From: Lolium rigidum
Taxonomy: Eukaryota; Streptophyta; Magnoliopsida; Poales; Poaceae
NCBI RefSeq assembly: GCF_022539505.1
Contig: NC_061508.1
Span: 344,361,484 to 344,425,483 of the forward strand
Reading direction: 5' to 3'
DNA length: 64,000 nt
Each line of letters begins with the position of its first letter. Position 1 is the stretch's first letter. The notes beneath the pieces were generated by a model. It searched no databases. It was not told the DNA's origin and worked only from the letters and a program-made list of their open reading frames with translations. Of this stretch, positions 47,001 to 59,590 are shown piece by piece. Made by a program: the position numbers and the translations under genes.

Positions 47001-48990
47001 AATATCTTTTGCAGTTTCTCTTTTAGCTTTCCTCATTATTCAGAAAAACACTTCAACATCAATAACTTCTAGGTTTGTTGGTCAAATACCAATAACCTTG
47101 AGGTTCTTACTTTGAAGTTGATCATCATATGACAAGTGTTCTAGATTTCATTTATTAGTAACTATGATGAACAATTTCACTCATAATTTTATCCATCAAT
47201 TCATGACAACCTTTTTGAGACCATGTCTGTACATGCTAGGCTCATAAAGTTTAACTTTAGTATTCGCATGTGCAAATCTGGCTTGCATCCGTTGTAAGCA
47301 CACGTAGAATCTATAACACCCGATCATCACGTGATGCTTCGAAACGACGAGTCTTAGCAACGGTGCATACTAAGGATGATAACTTCATGGATATGCGAAT
47401 ATTATTAGTGCCCCAATAGTTGGAGGATTGTGACGTCTGGCGTCTTCAACCTTCATACATTCCCATAAAACTTATGAGTTTATGTAGTCTCACCGAATTT
47501 ATATTCTATCATCTTGCAATAAGGTCTTAGATATCACATATATCTCATACCTTGATTATTTCTGAAAACTAAATTTTCAGCTCCTTACTTTTCAAACAGA
47601 TTTGAACTTCAAGTTTCACGGAGACAAGATAACTTTAGGTACTAATTGAAACCACAACTCTTTGAATCAACAATGTGAGGTTTACTAAAAGTTTGCAATA
47701 GGACTTAATCATTTCTTGATTCTTTAACAATACGGTACCAATCCGTAAAGTTTCTTATCAGATTTTAACAGTATTTCTATCTCAATTACAAGACTAGCGC
47801 ATGGTAGAAAACGGATGCCAATACTACAAAATAAATTCAAAATACTACTCAAACTATGTTTATGATAATTAGTTCATGTTTTAATCTAATTACTAATGAA
47901 CTCCCACTTAATACAACATCCCTCATAGTTGTTAAGTGGTACACGATCCAAATCCACTACACCAAAACCGATCATCACGTGAGATGATGTAGCTTCAATG
48001 GTGAACATCAACATGTTGATCATATCATCCATATGACTCGTGTTCAACCTTTCGGTTTCCGTTGTCCCGAGGCCATGTCCGTACATGCTAGGCTCGTCAA
48101 GCAAACCCAAGTATTCCGCGTGTGCAACATGGCTTACACCCGTTGTATGTGAATCGTTGAATCTATCACATCCGATCATCACGAGATGCTTCGAAACGAC
48201 GAACTATTACAACGGTGCATACGAGGGGAGAACACTTTATTATCTTGATATTAATGTGAGGGATCATCTTATAATGCTACCGTCGCGATCTAAGCAAAAT
48301 AAGATGCATAAAGGATTAACATCACATGCAGTTCATATGTGATATGATATGGCCCTTTTGTCTTTGCGCCTTTGATCTTCATCTCCAAAGCACGGACATG
48401 ATCTCCATCATCAACGGGCATGATCTCCATCATTGTCGGCGTAGCGTCAAGGTTCATGGCGCCGTCTTCATGGTTGTTCACCTCATGTAGCAACTATTAC
48501 AACTACTTTGAAATACTACTCAACATGAAAATTAAAGACAACCATAAGGCTCATGCCGGTTGCCACAATACAATAATGATCATCTCATACATATTTATCA
48601 TCATATCATGGCCATATCACATCACCAAACCCTGCAAAAACAAGTTAGACGTCTCTAATTTGGTTTGCATATTTTACGTGGTTTAGGGTTTTCGAGAGAG
48701 ATCTAATCTACCTACGAACATGAACCACAACGGTGATACTAGTGTTGTCAATAGAAGAGTAAGTTGAATCTTCACTATAGTAGGAGAGACAGACACCCGC
48801 AAAGCCTCTTATGCAATACAAGTTGCATGTCGAACGAGGAACAAGTCTCATGAACGCGGTCATGTAAAGTTAGTCCGAGCCGCTTCATCCCACTATGCCA
48901 CAAAGATGCAAAGTACTCAAACTAAAGATAACAAGAGCATCAACGCCCACAAACCATTGTGTTCTACTCGTGCAACCATCTATGCATAGA
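44041..48990 (-). pseudogene. Degenerate copia pol and leader of the Angela-like element
   Basis: Nearly 5 kb of AT-rich sequence, riddled with stops in every frame. The order of readable relics on the minus strand (integrase near 45870, RT near 45020, end of RNase H near 44130 with a DPLTKNL-like word) follows copia order. A ~153-bp segment occurs twice, at 47221-47372 and 48073-48226. No intact domain was found, so the polyprotein cannot be made. Confidence 0.65.
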
Positions 48991-48994
48991 CCTG

Positions 48995-49006
48995 GCTCTG
49001 ATACCA
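48995..49006 (-). promoter_or_regulatory. Primer binding site of the Angela-like element
   Basis: Minus-strand TGGTATCAGAGC, one base after the 5' LTR end, is complementary to the 3' end of initiator tRNA-Met, as in BARE and Angela elements. Confidence 0.85.
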
Positions 49007-49007
49007 C

Positions 49008-50780
49008 TGTAGGATAACGTTGCATAGAAAACAAAAATTTTCCTACCGCGAACACGCAATCCAAGCCAAGATGCAATCTAGAAGACGGTAGCAACGAGGG
49101 GGTATCGAGTCTCACCCTTGAAGAGATTCCAAAGCCTACAAGAGGAGGCTCTTGTTGCTGCGGTAGACGATCACTTGCCGCTTGCAAAAGCGCGTAGAAG
49201 ATCTTGATCACGATCGGTTCCGGCGCCACGAACGGGCAGCACCTCCGTACTCGGTCACACGTTCGGTTGTTGATGAAGACGATGTCCACCTCCCCGTTCC
49301 AGCGGGCAGCGGAAGTAGTAGCTCCTCTTGAATCCGACAAGCACGACGGCGTGGTGTCGGTGGCGGTGTAGAAGTCCGGTGGAGCTTCGCTAAGCTACGC
49401 GGGCAATATGGAGTGGAGGAGCAAAGCTAGGGTTTGGGAGGGGTGGCCGGCCACTCAAGGGGGGCGGCCAGCTTATGGTCTTGGGGTGGCCGGCCCCTCA
49501 TTATATAGGTGGATCCCAAGTGTTGGTGTCCAAGTCTTCGAATAAGACCCGAAACCAAAACCTTCCATAGGAGGGGGGAAACCTAGCCCAACTAGGACTC
49601 CCACCCAAAGGTGGGATTCCCACCTCCCATGTGGGGTGGCCGGCCCCTATGGTGGAGTCCACTTGGGACTCCACCCCCACTAGGGCTGGCCGGCCATGGA
49701 GGTGGAGTCCCTTGTGGACTCCACCTTCCTTGGTGGTTTCTTCCGGACTTTTCTAGAACCTTCTAGAACCTTCCATAGAACCTTCCGCGACATTTTATTT
49801 CACATAAAATGACATCCTATATATGAATCTTATTCTCCGGACCATTCCGGAACTCCTCGTGATGTCCGGGATCTCATCCGGGACTCCGAACAAATATTCG
49901 AACTCCATTCCATAATTCAAGTGCTACCATTTCAACATCCAACTTTAAGTGTGTCACCCTACGGTTCGAGAACTATGCGGACATGGTTGAGTACTCACTC
50001 CGACCAATAACCAATAGCGGGATCTGGAGATCCATAATGGCTCCCACATATTCAACGATGACTTTAGTGATCGAATGAACCATACACATATATTACCAAT
50101 TCCCTTTGTCTCGCGATATTTTACTTGTCCGAGGTTTGATCTTCGGTATCACTCTATACCTTGTTCAACCTCGTCTCCCGACAAGTACTCTTTACTCGTA
50201 CCGTGGTATGTGGTCTCTTATGAACTCATTCATATGCTTGCAAGACATTAGACGACATTCCACCGAGAGGGCCCAGAGTATATCTATCCGTCATCGGGAT
50301 GGACAAATCCCACCGTTGATCCATATGCCTCAACTCATACTTTCCGGATACTTAATCCCACCTTTATAGCCACCCATTTACGCAGTGGTGTTTGGTGTAA
50401 TCAAAGTACCTTTCCGGTATAAGTGATTTACATGATCTCATGGTCATAAGGACTAGGTAACTATGTATCGAAAGCTTATAGCAAATAACTTAATGACGAG
50501 ATCTTATGCTACGCTTAATTGGGTGTGTCCATTACATCATTCATATAATGATATAACCTTGTTATTAATAACATCCAATGTTCATGATTATGAAACTAAT
50601 CATCCATTAATCAACAAGCTAGTTTAAGAGGCATACTAGGGACTTCTTGTTGTCTACATATCACACATGTACTAATGTTTCGGTTAATACAATTATAGCA
50701 TGATATATAAACATTTATCATAAACATAAAGATATAAATAATAACCACTTTATTATTGCCTCTAGGGCATATCTCCTTCA
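49008..50780 (-). repeat. 5' LTR of the Angela-like element
   Basis: 1773 bp with TG...CA ends; minus strand starts TGAAGGAGATATGCCCTAGA, the signature start of this grass copia group. Nearly identical to 42253-44027. Confidence 0.9.
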
Positions 50781-50785
50781 TAAAT

Positions 50786-53700
50786 GCTATGAGTAACTAA
50801 AAGCAAAAACGGAAGACAAATGCAAAATATCTTAAACAATAAAGAAGATCAACACAAGTAGATTATGACACCAAACATGGCAGAATCCAAATTTGTGAAC
50901 TTTTTTACCAATATAAGTATTTCTATTTAAATTGTGAACATTTGTTTGAATCCGGTGATAGTTTGTGAACCCTCAGTTTTTCTGATCCGGTGAATTTTTT
51001 TCAAACTCAATGGACATTTTTACTATATTTTTTTGAAAAGATAGGGGAAAAAATGCTTACATAAGCCGGCCTATTAATGGCCCATTTAGGAAACCCATGG
51101 AAGCCGCTCCAGAGCAAGCGGCATATAGGATTTTGGTTGGTCGGGTACGTATATCACACTACAGCAACACCAACAACAAAAAAAGAGACAAACGAAACGC
51201 CCGTGACATCAATTACTTTGGATGTTGTTCATATCACACGCGAGACCGAGGGGATCGCGGGTTGTTTGAGCGATGCCATTTACGGGATAAAGCATGTTTT
51301 GAACATGTAATTCCTGGTGATCCAACAGACATCATATTATATATTTATTACTAGATTAAATTATGGAGCGATCTACAAAAGAAAAACATTCAAAGAACTC
51401 TATTTCGAGGATCTAAGAGATTAATTGAAGATCATCGCTATGGAGATCTTTGATCAAGCAAAAGGATGGGCGCCAGGATGTCCAAGAATAGACAGTGGAT
51501 AGAATATCTCAAGAACGACTTGGCGTGGGCTTCGCTAGTTTTGATAGTCTATAGGAGTTGCAGTAGTATAGTTCAGCGATTATTCTCTGTTTGCCTTTAT
51601 TGGCAGCTACTTTGACTATTGGGACTTTATAAAACTCGTTGTAAAATGACCTTGTAGCTTTATGAAGTCTTGTTAATAAATCTGGGGGCGAGTCCCCTTT
51701 TATAGAAAAAATGAGACATGTATCAAGCTCACGAAATAAATAAATCAAGAAAAAGGCTACAACATTATTCACCCAAAAAATCATGATCTAAATCTTCTGC
51801 CCAACGAAAAAATTGCGTGTCAAAATGCTCAACGCGTTGGTCAACGGCGTCGAGCCCAAGGCCTGCTCTATATTTTGCCAGGCCCCTACGCAAAGTCGAA
51901 GACAACATGGGCCCTTAAGGGTATCACTCTCGCAAAGTATTAAGAATTAACTTCCAACTATACATTTTTAGGTTGCGATGTCTAAAAGTGATTGTTAAGC
52001 AATTGAGCAATGTTATGCCCTGCTATTATGAAAACATTAAATACAAACCAAATTTTGGTAGCTCTGTTGAGACTAATGCTTCGGGTTTCACAAAAAAAAC
52101 TTCTCCCGATATTTCGAGATGCAAATTGTCAATGAAAATATATAAAAATCAAAGTTGTCCACAATCATCGGGAATACTTATTTAAAGCACACCCTTTTGT
52201 GATCCAGTTAACTGATTGAAAAAAATATTTTTTCTTTTTTCTCAACACCTGATAAATATTTCTTGGTCAACATTATAACACCTAAAAATACATGAAATTA
52301 GAACCCAATATAACATGCTTAGGTGGATCGACAAAGACTCAAAGAGACAGAGAACTGAGGATGGAGACGTACATTTGTACCTATATCTCCATTATAACAA
52401 CTACAGAATGACCGTGCATGGCTACGGCATAAAAACATACGAATATGTTGGGAAAAAAAATTAAAATAGTTCAATTAGAAGGATGTTGTAGGATGGTGGT
52501 TGATTATGAAATAGTTAGCGACAAAATCTACCCCTCTTCTACCTCGTCCCTTGTCTTCTCAAGTTACATACACCATTCAACGCCTTTACATCCTACAGTC
52601 CGCTCTTTTGCTACATTCTCTCAGAATAACAAATCGTTAGCAAAGTTGAAAATTGTAAATCCTTAGTGCCCCAAAATCCTCATCATCGCGAGGGCTCATG
52701 AAGCAATCATGCTAGGTAAAGTAGCAACAGCCACTGATGATTGAAAATAAGACATAAAACAGATCACGCAACATCGGTAATAAGAAAATATAAACACCTA
52801 GAATTATGGTGAATTTATTCGTACTAACGCAGAACTATTTATGTGTTTTAAATATTTGTTCATCTAGTACAAATTGTAATATTGTTTTTGTCAATTAACT
52901 CTCGGTTAATATTACAAACGGAAGTGTTCATACATATCTATAGGAATGTGTCATGTGTGTATATATAGCAGGACTCTATTACAAGTGTGTTCATGCATAT
53001 CTATAGTAGTTTGAGTTCTGTATTCTCTCGCCTATGGTACCTGAAATGAGGAAAGGCACTCCTTTTCTTTGAATCCGTTCAGTTTTTTTTTTTTTTGAAA
53101 CTTTGTATCCATGCAGTTTGTTGAGTCTGCTTGGTTCACTATTTCAGTTCGTTACTCAGTGAAGAGTGGGGAGAAAATATGATTCCACGTTGCTTTAGGA
53201 TTACAAATTTCCATCCTGGAGGGTTACGTATCAATAGCCTAGTATGAAAGAAGCATTAAGATTGGACAAGATTATTTTCGTTACCTCCGGCTCGGTTATA
53301 TTGCACGCATACACAAGTAGTAATTCATATCAAGTACATCAGACAAAAAAAGCTACCTCCGCACGCAGCTTTCGCGCGTAGTCCAACCCAACCGCACCAT
53401 GATCAGAAGAGTCCGCTCGGTGAAGAGCGCGCTGCTGATAAATGGTGGCGTCGCGCCAAACTGCACGGTGGCCACACGGCCATCTTCTACGCACGTCGGG
53501 GGCGAGCTTCCCGGCCGCATCGCTGCCGGACGAAAGCATCGCCTTCACACCACCGCATCTGAGTCCTCACGTGTGCCGCTAGCTATAGAAAATGGAGTTG
53601 TCTTTCTTTGGCTTGTCACTTGTAGCAGTTTCAGATCAGGAGGCAAAACAACAACAACTTCAGCAGCAAGAAACAACAAGATAAGGTGCTCCCTAGCATA

Positions 53701-54458
53701 TGATGAGTGACAGCGGCTCCCAAAGCATAGCAAAATAGCAAATTGTGAGTTGCAGTAGCAGCAGAAGAGAAACATGAGCAGTCCTCAGAACGGGAGAGTA
53801 GCAGGCAGTCTTCAGAACGGGAGAGTAGCAGGCAGGAGGCCGCAACATCACACGAGCGGAGCAACAAGCAGGGCAAGGGGAATCTGCTACTCTCGGCTCC
53901 AACTCAGGGAGGAACTGCGGCAGCTAGATTGTGCAGGTCTCGGTGGCGGGAGGCATGCGGAATGAAGAACCTAATTGGATGCTCATAGCATATTTCTTCA
54001 TCATCCGAGCTTCTCCCTAGAGTTATGTTTAACTGGGTTAAGTACATATCTTTAAATGACAATTGTTTGGTTTCTAACAAAAAAAAAATTCAGCCCGTTT
54101 GTGCACATTGCTTGGTTGCCAACTAAGCTGTAATCTGCGTATGAACTAGGAAGGCATGATTGGTAATCTACCGTCTCTTGTTCTAGTTGCCTTTTCTCGC
54201 AAGTGGTGACATTGCCCATCATCGCTGGGAACAAAGAGGCATCATAACATTAAATCAAACTAACAAGCATAACTATTATAACATCGTTCAGTCATCGGTA
54301 CCTTGAAATAGCAGTCCTCCTCCTCCTCCTCCTCCTCCTCCTCACATAGTGTCCTCCCACTCCTGCCTCTTGTTCCTTTAGGAATTGAAATCGTTGGCAG
54401 CAACACCATGGTTAGCATCAATCTCATCAGGTTGGATTTCCTAATCCTCTGGGAAGAA
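50786..54458. other. AT-rich unassigned region, possible LINE tail
   Basis: About 3.7 kb without a supported gene; the left part continues the sequence interrupted at 42252. Around 51545-51715 a stretch with TTAATAAATCTGGGGGCGAG and a short A-run looks like the 3' end of a plant LINE, without coding part. A 26-nt unit (TCAGAACGGGAGAGTAGCAG) is repeated twice at 53786-53840. A (CCT)n tract stands at 54317-54343. A 60-80-codon frame at 53339-53548 (minus) showed no domain. Confidence 0.3.
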
Positions 54459-54624
54459 TGAATCTGTAAAATATGATCTGGGGTGCTTAGCCGCACGCCC
54501 CAGCCTCCACATATATTATATAGCACACATATTACAAGATGATTACAACACATATAAGATTAGGACTCGGTATCTTGGTGTGTACTCCAAGTCGGCTGGG
54601 CTACCGCCGTATCCTTCTCCAACA
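54459..54624 (-). repeat. 3' LTR of the short-LTR copia element
   Basis: Minus strand starts TGTTGGAGAAGGATACGG right after the purine tract. The far end at 54459 (plus TGAATCTGTAAAA) is chosen as the nearest fitting TG...CA terminus; without the partner LTR it is not proven. Length would be 166 bp. Confidence 0.5.
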
Positions 54625-56143
54625 CGCCCCCGCAGGCTGAACCAGGGAGAGGATCGACGTGAAGACTGGACCTAAATTCTCGGAACAACAGAGTGGGCAG
54701 CCCCTTGGTGAATATATCAGCAAACTGCGAGGATGAAGGAACATGGAGAACACGCACATCACCAATAGCAACCTTCTCACGTACAAAATGAATGTCCAGC
54801 TCGATGTGTTTAGTTCGTCGATGATGAACCGGATTGGCTGACATGTAGACTGCACTGACATTGTCACAGTAGACAATAGTCGCATGATGAATAGGACGAT
54901 GCAGCTCCTGAAGAATCTGTCGAACCCAGCAGGACTCAGCAACACATGTAGCCACAGCACGATATTCTGCTTCAGCACTGGAACGAGACACAGTCGTCTG
55001 ACGTCTGGAGGACCAGCTGATGAGATTGTCCCCAAGATACATACAGAACCCGGAAGTAGAACGTCTGGTGTCCGGGCAACCAGCCCAGTCGGCATCCGAA
55101 TAGGCCACTAAGGAATGTGTGGATGAACGGTAAAGAACAAGACCGAGATCAAGAGTGCCCTTGAGATAACGAAGCACACGTTTGATAAGAGAAAAGTGAG
55201 AATCACGTGGTGCATGCATATGAAGGCAAATCTGTTGGACGGCATACGCAATCTCTGGACGAGTTAAAGTAGCATACTGAAGAGCACCAGCTAGGCTGCG
55301 ATATAGGGAAGGATCAGGAAAAGGAGAGCCGGAAGTAGCAGAGAGCTTAGATTGTGTGTCAGTGGGAGTGGAGACAGGGTGACAATCACTCATGCCGGCG
55401 CGAGAGAGAACATCCAAGAGATATTGTTTTTGGGAAAGGTGGAGACTAGTTGGTGTGCGAGTGACAGAGATACCAAGAAAATGATGGAGAGGACCGAGGT
55501 CTTTCATAGCAAATTCATGGCTAAGGGCAGTAGTGATGGTGGTAAGAAAGGCTTGAGAGGAGGCGGTGAGAATAATGTCATCGACATAGAGAAGGAGATA
55601 GGCTAGATCTGTACCACGACGAAGGATAAAAAGAGAGGCGTCAGACTTAGATTCAACGAAGCCAAGGGAGCGAGCATGGGAGGAAAAACGTTGGAACCAA
55701 GCTCGAGGGGCTTGTTTTAGACCATAGAGAGATTTGAGAAGACGACAGACATGAGTGGGATGTTGAGGATCAATGAAACCCGAAGGTTGCTGACTATAGA
55801 CCACCTCATTAAGATGGCCATGAAGGAAGGCATTTTTAACATCTAGTTGATGAATAGGCCAATTATTAGTTAAGGAGAGAGAAAGAACAATGCGGATAGT
55901 AGCAGGTTTAACGACAGGGCTGAAGGTTTCATCAAAGTCGATGCCAGACTGTTGCGAGAAACCTCGTACAACCCAGCGAGCTTTGTGACGAGAGAGAGAA
56001 CCATCGGAGTTGAATTTATGACGGAAAATCCATTTGCCACTAACAATGTTGGCACCTGGGGGGGGAAGGAACAAGAGTCCAGGTTTGATTAAGGGTGAGA
56101 GCATCGAATTCCTCCTGCATAGCTTGACGCCAATTAGGATCAC
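54560..56143 (-). pseudogene. Copia reverse transcriptase and RNase H, open frame
   Basis: A long open frame with [62 protein letters not shown] and the active site YLLLYVDDIILTAS, all in copia RT order. RNase H follows with LVAYSDADWAGCPDTRRSTS, SRSSAEAEYRAVA and KHIELDIHFVREKV, ending in SACGGVLEKD, which overlaps the polypurine tract as is usual for copia. The acidic catalytic residues are present, so this half of pol still looks functional. It is separated from integrase by the G-run frameshift. Confidence 0.85.
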
Positions 56144-57230
56144 GTAGGGCTGTGAGATAATTATGAGGAATAGGGGAAGAGGCTATGGCTGAGAGGTTGA
56201 GTTTGTTGGGAGGGCCAGGAAGGTGGCCGGTGGTAGAACGAGTACGGTGTGGAGGGGAAGGTGGAGGAGGGGGAGGTGGTGTGGGATGGTGTTGAGGAGA
56301 GGGTGGAGGGCTAGGTGTTGGTAGTTCTGGCGGGGCAGAGGTTTCGCCCAAGGCCGGCTGACGGGGTGTCGGGGCGGGCGGTGGGGCAGGGTGGGCGAGA
56401 GGGATGGGGACAGGATCAAATAGATCAGGTTCAGGTGGTGTTGATGGCGGGTCAGGAGAGGCAGGGGCATAGGGAAATACATGTTCATCAAAGATGACAT
56501 GTCTTGAGATTATAATGCGACGACTAGAGAGATCAAGGCAGCGATAACCTCGGTGGCGAGAAGGGTAACCAAGGAAGACACATTTAGTGGAGCGAGGAGA
56601 GAGTTTATTTGGTGAGGTGGCAAGGGTGTTGGGATAACAAAGGCAGCCAAATACTCTAAGAGTCTGATAGGGAGGAGTAGTGCCATGGAGGGATTCAAAT
56701 GGTGTAGAAAAGGAAGTGGCGGAGGTGGGTCGGATGTTAATAAGGAAGATGGCAGTGGAGAGGGCTTCAACCCAGAACGACGGTGGCATGGAGGCTTGAA
56801 AAAGGAGCGTACGAATGACATTGTTGGTGGTGCGGATCGCACGCTCGGCTTTGCCGTTTTGTTGAGAGGTGTAGGGGCAAGAGAAGCGAAGTAGAATACC
56901 ATGAGTTGAGCAAAAGGTGTCAATTTTTGTGTTGTTAAATTCGTGGCCATTGTCACATTGGATAGAGAGGATACGAAGGTTGAACTGAGTGTGAGCATAG
57001 GCATAAAAAGCTAGGAGAGTGGCATAGACGTCAGATTTTTTGCGTAGGGGAAAACTCCAGAAGTAGTGCGTATAGTCATCAACAATGATAAGATAGTAAC
57101 AAAAACCAGATATACTAGGAATTGGAGATGTCCAGAGATCACAATGCAGTAATTGAAAAGGTGCAGTAGTAGATGACATGGAAGTGTAAAACGGTAATCT
57201 AACATGATGCCTAATTGACAAGCATGACAT
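56040..57230 (-). pseudogene. Copia integrase with proline-rich tail
   Basis: The core has the first Asp in LLHCDLWTSP, the second in SIQCDNGHEF and the Glu in QNGKAERAIRT, so the D,D,E triad is complete. The C-terminal GKGT-like part (KCVFLGYPSRHRGYRCLD) is followed by about 90 residues of low-complexity Pro-rich linker. The frame joins the pre-integrase finger only after one lost base near 57213 (CQLG then HVRLPF) and joins RT only after removing one base of the G-run. Confidence 0.8.
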
Positions 57231-57991
57231 AAGTTGGATGACATTTTATTGGGTGGTATATGTTGACGTTGTTGGAGGCGGGACATGGTGTGATGGCCAG
57301 GGTGTCCAAGTCGGCGATGCCAGAGGTCGGTGATGGAGGCGGCGAGGAGGGCCTGAGCTTGAGTCGGACTGCAGAGTGGGTAGAGAGAGCCGGAACTATT
57401 GCATCGAAGGAGAACGGTCTTGGAAAGAAGATCCTTCACAGAAAAACCAAACGGATCAAACTCGATGGAACAAAGATTATCAATTGTGAATTGGCGAACA
57501 GAGATAAGGTTTTTGATGATATGTGGAACAATGAGAATATTATGAAGGTAAAAAGGTTTAGAGGAGTTTAAGTGAAGGGTGGATGAGCCGATGTGAGTGA
57601 CAGGGAGAGATGCACCATTACCAACTGTTATTTTATGTGATGAAGTGGGAGTGATGGGGGAGAGTGTACCATAGTCGGATGCCATATGGGATGATGCGCC
57701 GGTGTCCATGACCCATTCTTGATTTCCATGGAGCTGCAAGTTCTGGAGAGCGGTGAGCAGAGCCGGGTCCAGGTGCTGAGGCGTGCTGTTGGGTGGTTGC
57801 TGGTGACCGTAGGCTGTATATGCAGCGCCGGGGCGGGGTCCTAGGAGGCCAGGAGCGCGCCACCGGGGCTGCCATGGTGCGGAGGGAGGCTGTTGCCATG
57901 GTGGTGGTGAAGACTGCTGTTGCTGCTGGCCGGCTCGAGTCGGGAGGCCAGTCCATGGATTGAACATCCAGGGATTGTTGTTGTCGCGGCC
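57150..57991 (-). pseudogene. Copia gag tail, protease and pre-integrase finger
   Basis: A Gln/Pro-rich end of gag (about 57980-57730) precedes the protease active site WVMDTGASSHMASDY and the block LHNILIVPHIIKNLISVRQF. The pre-integrase finger follows (LWHRRLGHPGHHTMSRL, CHACQLG). Upstream the coding sequence stops at 57991, where element B begins. Confidence 0.8.
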
Positions 57992-59590
57992 TGATGGCGT
58001 GTATTTCACACGTTCGTTGGGCAACCCCAAGAGGAAGGTATGATGCGCACAGCAGCAAGTTTTCCCTCAGAAAGAAACCAAGGTTTATCGAACCAGGAGG
58101 AGCCAAGAAGCACGTTGAAGGTTGATGGCGGCGGGATGTAGTGCGGCGCAACACCAGTGATTCCGGCGCCAACGTGGAACCTGCACAACACAACCAAAGT
58201 ACTTTGCCCCAACGAAACAGTGAGGTTGTCAATCTCACCGGCTTGCTGTAACAAAGGATTAACCGTATTCTGTGGAAGATGATTGTTTGCAGAAAACAGT
58301 AGAACAAGTATTGCAGTAGATTGTATTTCGAGTAAAGAGAATTGGACCGGGGTCCACAGTTCACTAGAGGTGTCTCTCCCATAAGACGAACAAGCATGTT
58401 GGGTGAACAAATTACAGTTGGGCAATTGACAAATAAAGAGAGCATGACAATGCACATACATATCATGATGAGTATAGTGAGATTTAATTGGGCATTACGA
58501 TAAAGTACATAGACCGTCATCCAACCGCATCTATGCCTAAAAAGTCCACCTTCGAGGTTATCATCCGAACCCCTTCCAGTATTAAGTTGCTAACAACGGA
58601 CAATTGCATTAAGTATGGTGCGTAATGTAACTAGTGACTACATCCTTGAACATAGCACTAATGTTTTATCCCTAGTGGCAACAAGCACAACACAACCTTA
58701 GAACTTTCGTCACTCGTCCCGTGTGTCAATGCGGGCATGAACCCACTATCGAGCATAAGTACTCCCTCTTGGAGTTACAAGCATCTACTTGGCCAGAGCA
58801 TCTACTAGTAACGGAGAGCATGCAAGATCATAAACAACACATAGCATAACTTTGATAATCAACATAACAAGTATTCTCTATTCATCGGATCCCAACAAAC
58901 GCAACATATAGAATTACGGATAGATGATCTTGATCATGTTAGGCAGCTCACAAGATCCGACAATGATAGCACAATGGGGAGAAGACAACCATCTAGCTAG
59001 TGCTATGGACCCATAGTCCAGGGGTAGACTACTCACACATCACACCGGAGGCGACCATGGCGGCGTAGAGTCCTCCGGGAGATGATTCCCCTCTCCGGCA
59101 GGGTGCCGGAGGCGATCTCCTGGATCCCCCGAGATGGGATCGGCGGCGGCGGCGTCTCGGGAAGGTTTTCCGTATCGTGGCTCTCGGTACTGGGGGTTTC
59201 GTCACGGAGACTTTTTATAGGCGGAAGGGCAGGTCAAGAGGCGGCACGGGGGCCCCACACTACAGGCCGGCGCGGCCAAGGGGGGGGGGCCGCGCCGCCC
59301 TATAGTGTGGCCCCTCCGTGGCCCCTCTTCGTCTCTCCTTCGGACTTCTGGAAGCTTCGTGAGAAAATAGGCCCCTGGGCTTTGATTTCGTCCAATTCCG
59401 AGAATATTTCCTTACTAGGATTTCTGAAACCAAAAACAGCATAGAACAAGAACCGGCACTTCGGCATCTTGTTAATAGGTTAGTTCCGGAAAATGCACGA
59501 ATATGACATAAAGTGTGCATAAAACATGTAGATAACATCAATAATGTGGCATGGAACATAAGAAATTATCGATACGTCGGAGACGTATCA
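57992..59590 (-). repeat. 3' LTR of element B, 1599 bp
   Basis: Plus strand TGATGGCGTGTATTTC to GTCGGAGACGTATCA. Reversed, it begins TGATACGTCTCCGACGTATC, very like element A for about 250-300 bp, and its last ~150 bp also resemble A (GTTCGATAAACCTTGG, GGGAAAACTTGCTGCTG). The middle is different. TATAAAAAG lies on the minus strand at 59219-59211. Confidence 0.85.

Larger units (their letters stand above)
42253..50780 (-). mobile_element. Angela/BARE-like copia element, complete but coding-dead
   Basis: TAAAT stands at 42248-42252 and 50781-50785, a 5-bp target duplication. Two 1.77-kb LTRs (42253-44027, 49008-50780) flank a 4.98-kb interior with a tRNA-Met-type primer site and a polypurine tract. 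No long ORF survives. Scraps of copia pol are readable on the minus strand: an integrase C-terminal motif (MNVFVGYPGDLIGNSSHETK) near 45870 and an RT active-site relic (ILYVGDI for LYVDDI) near 45020. The LTRs differ at only about 3-4 substitutions plus about six single-base indels, so this dead copy moved recently with proteins from elsewhere. Confidence 0.85.
54459..57991 (-). mobile_element. Ty1/copia element with short LTR, 5' part beyond element B
   Basis: Minus-strand order gag tail, protease, integrase, RT, RNase H, polypurine tract (54636-54625, CCTGCGGGGGCG), then a short 3' LTR. At 57991 the gag tail is cut by the LTR of element B; the remaining gag and 5' LTR must lie right of the window. 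Two single-base frame changes break pol (near 57213 and in a run of eight G at 56058-56065). Confidence 0.8.

Noticed and set aside
53339..53548. Minus-strand 69-codon frame
   Set aside because: No recognisable domain, no start context and no neighbouring exon; could be a gene scrap but cannot be supported.
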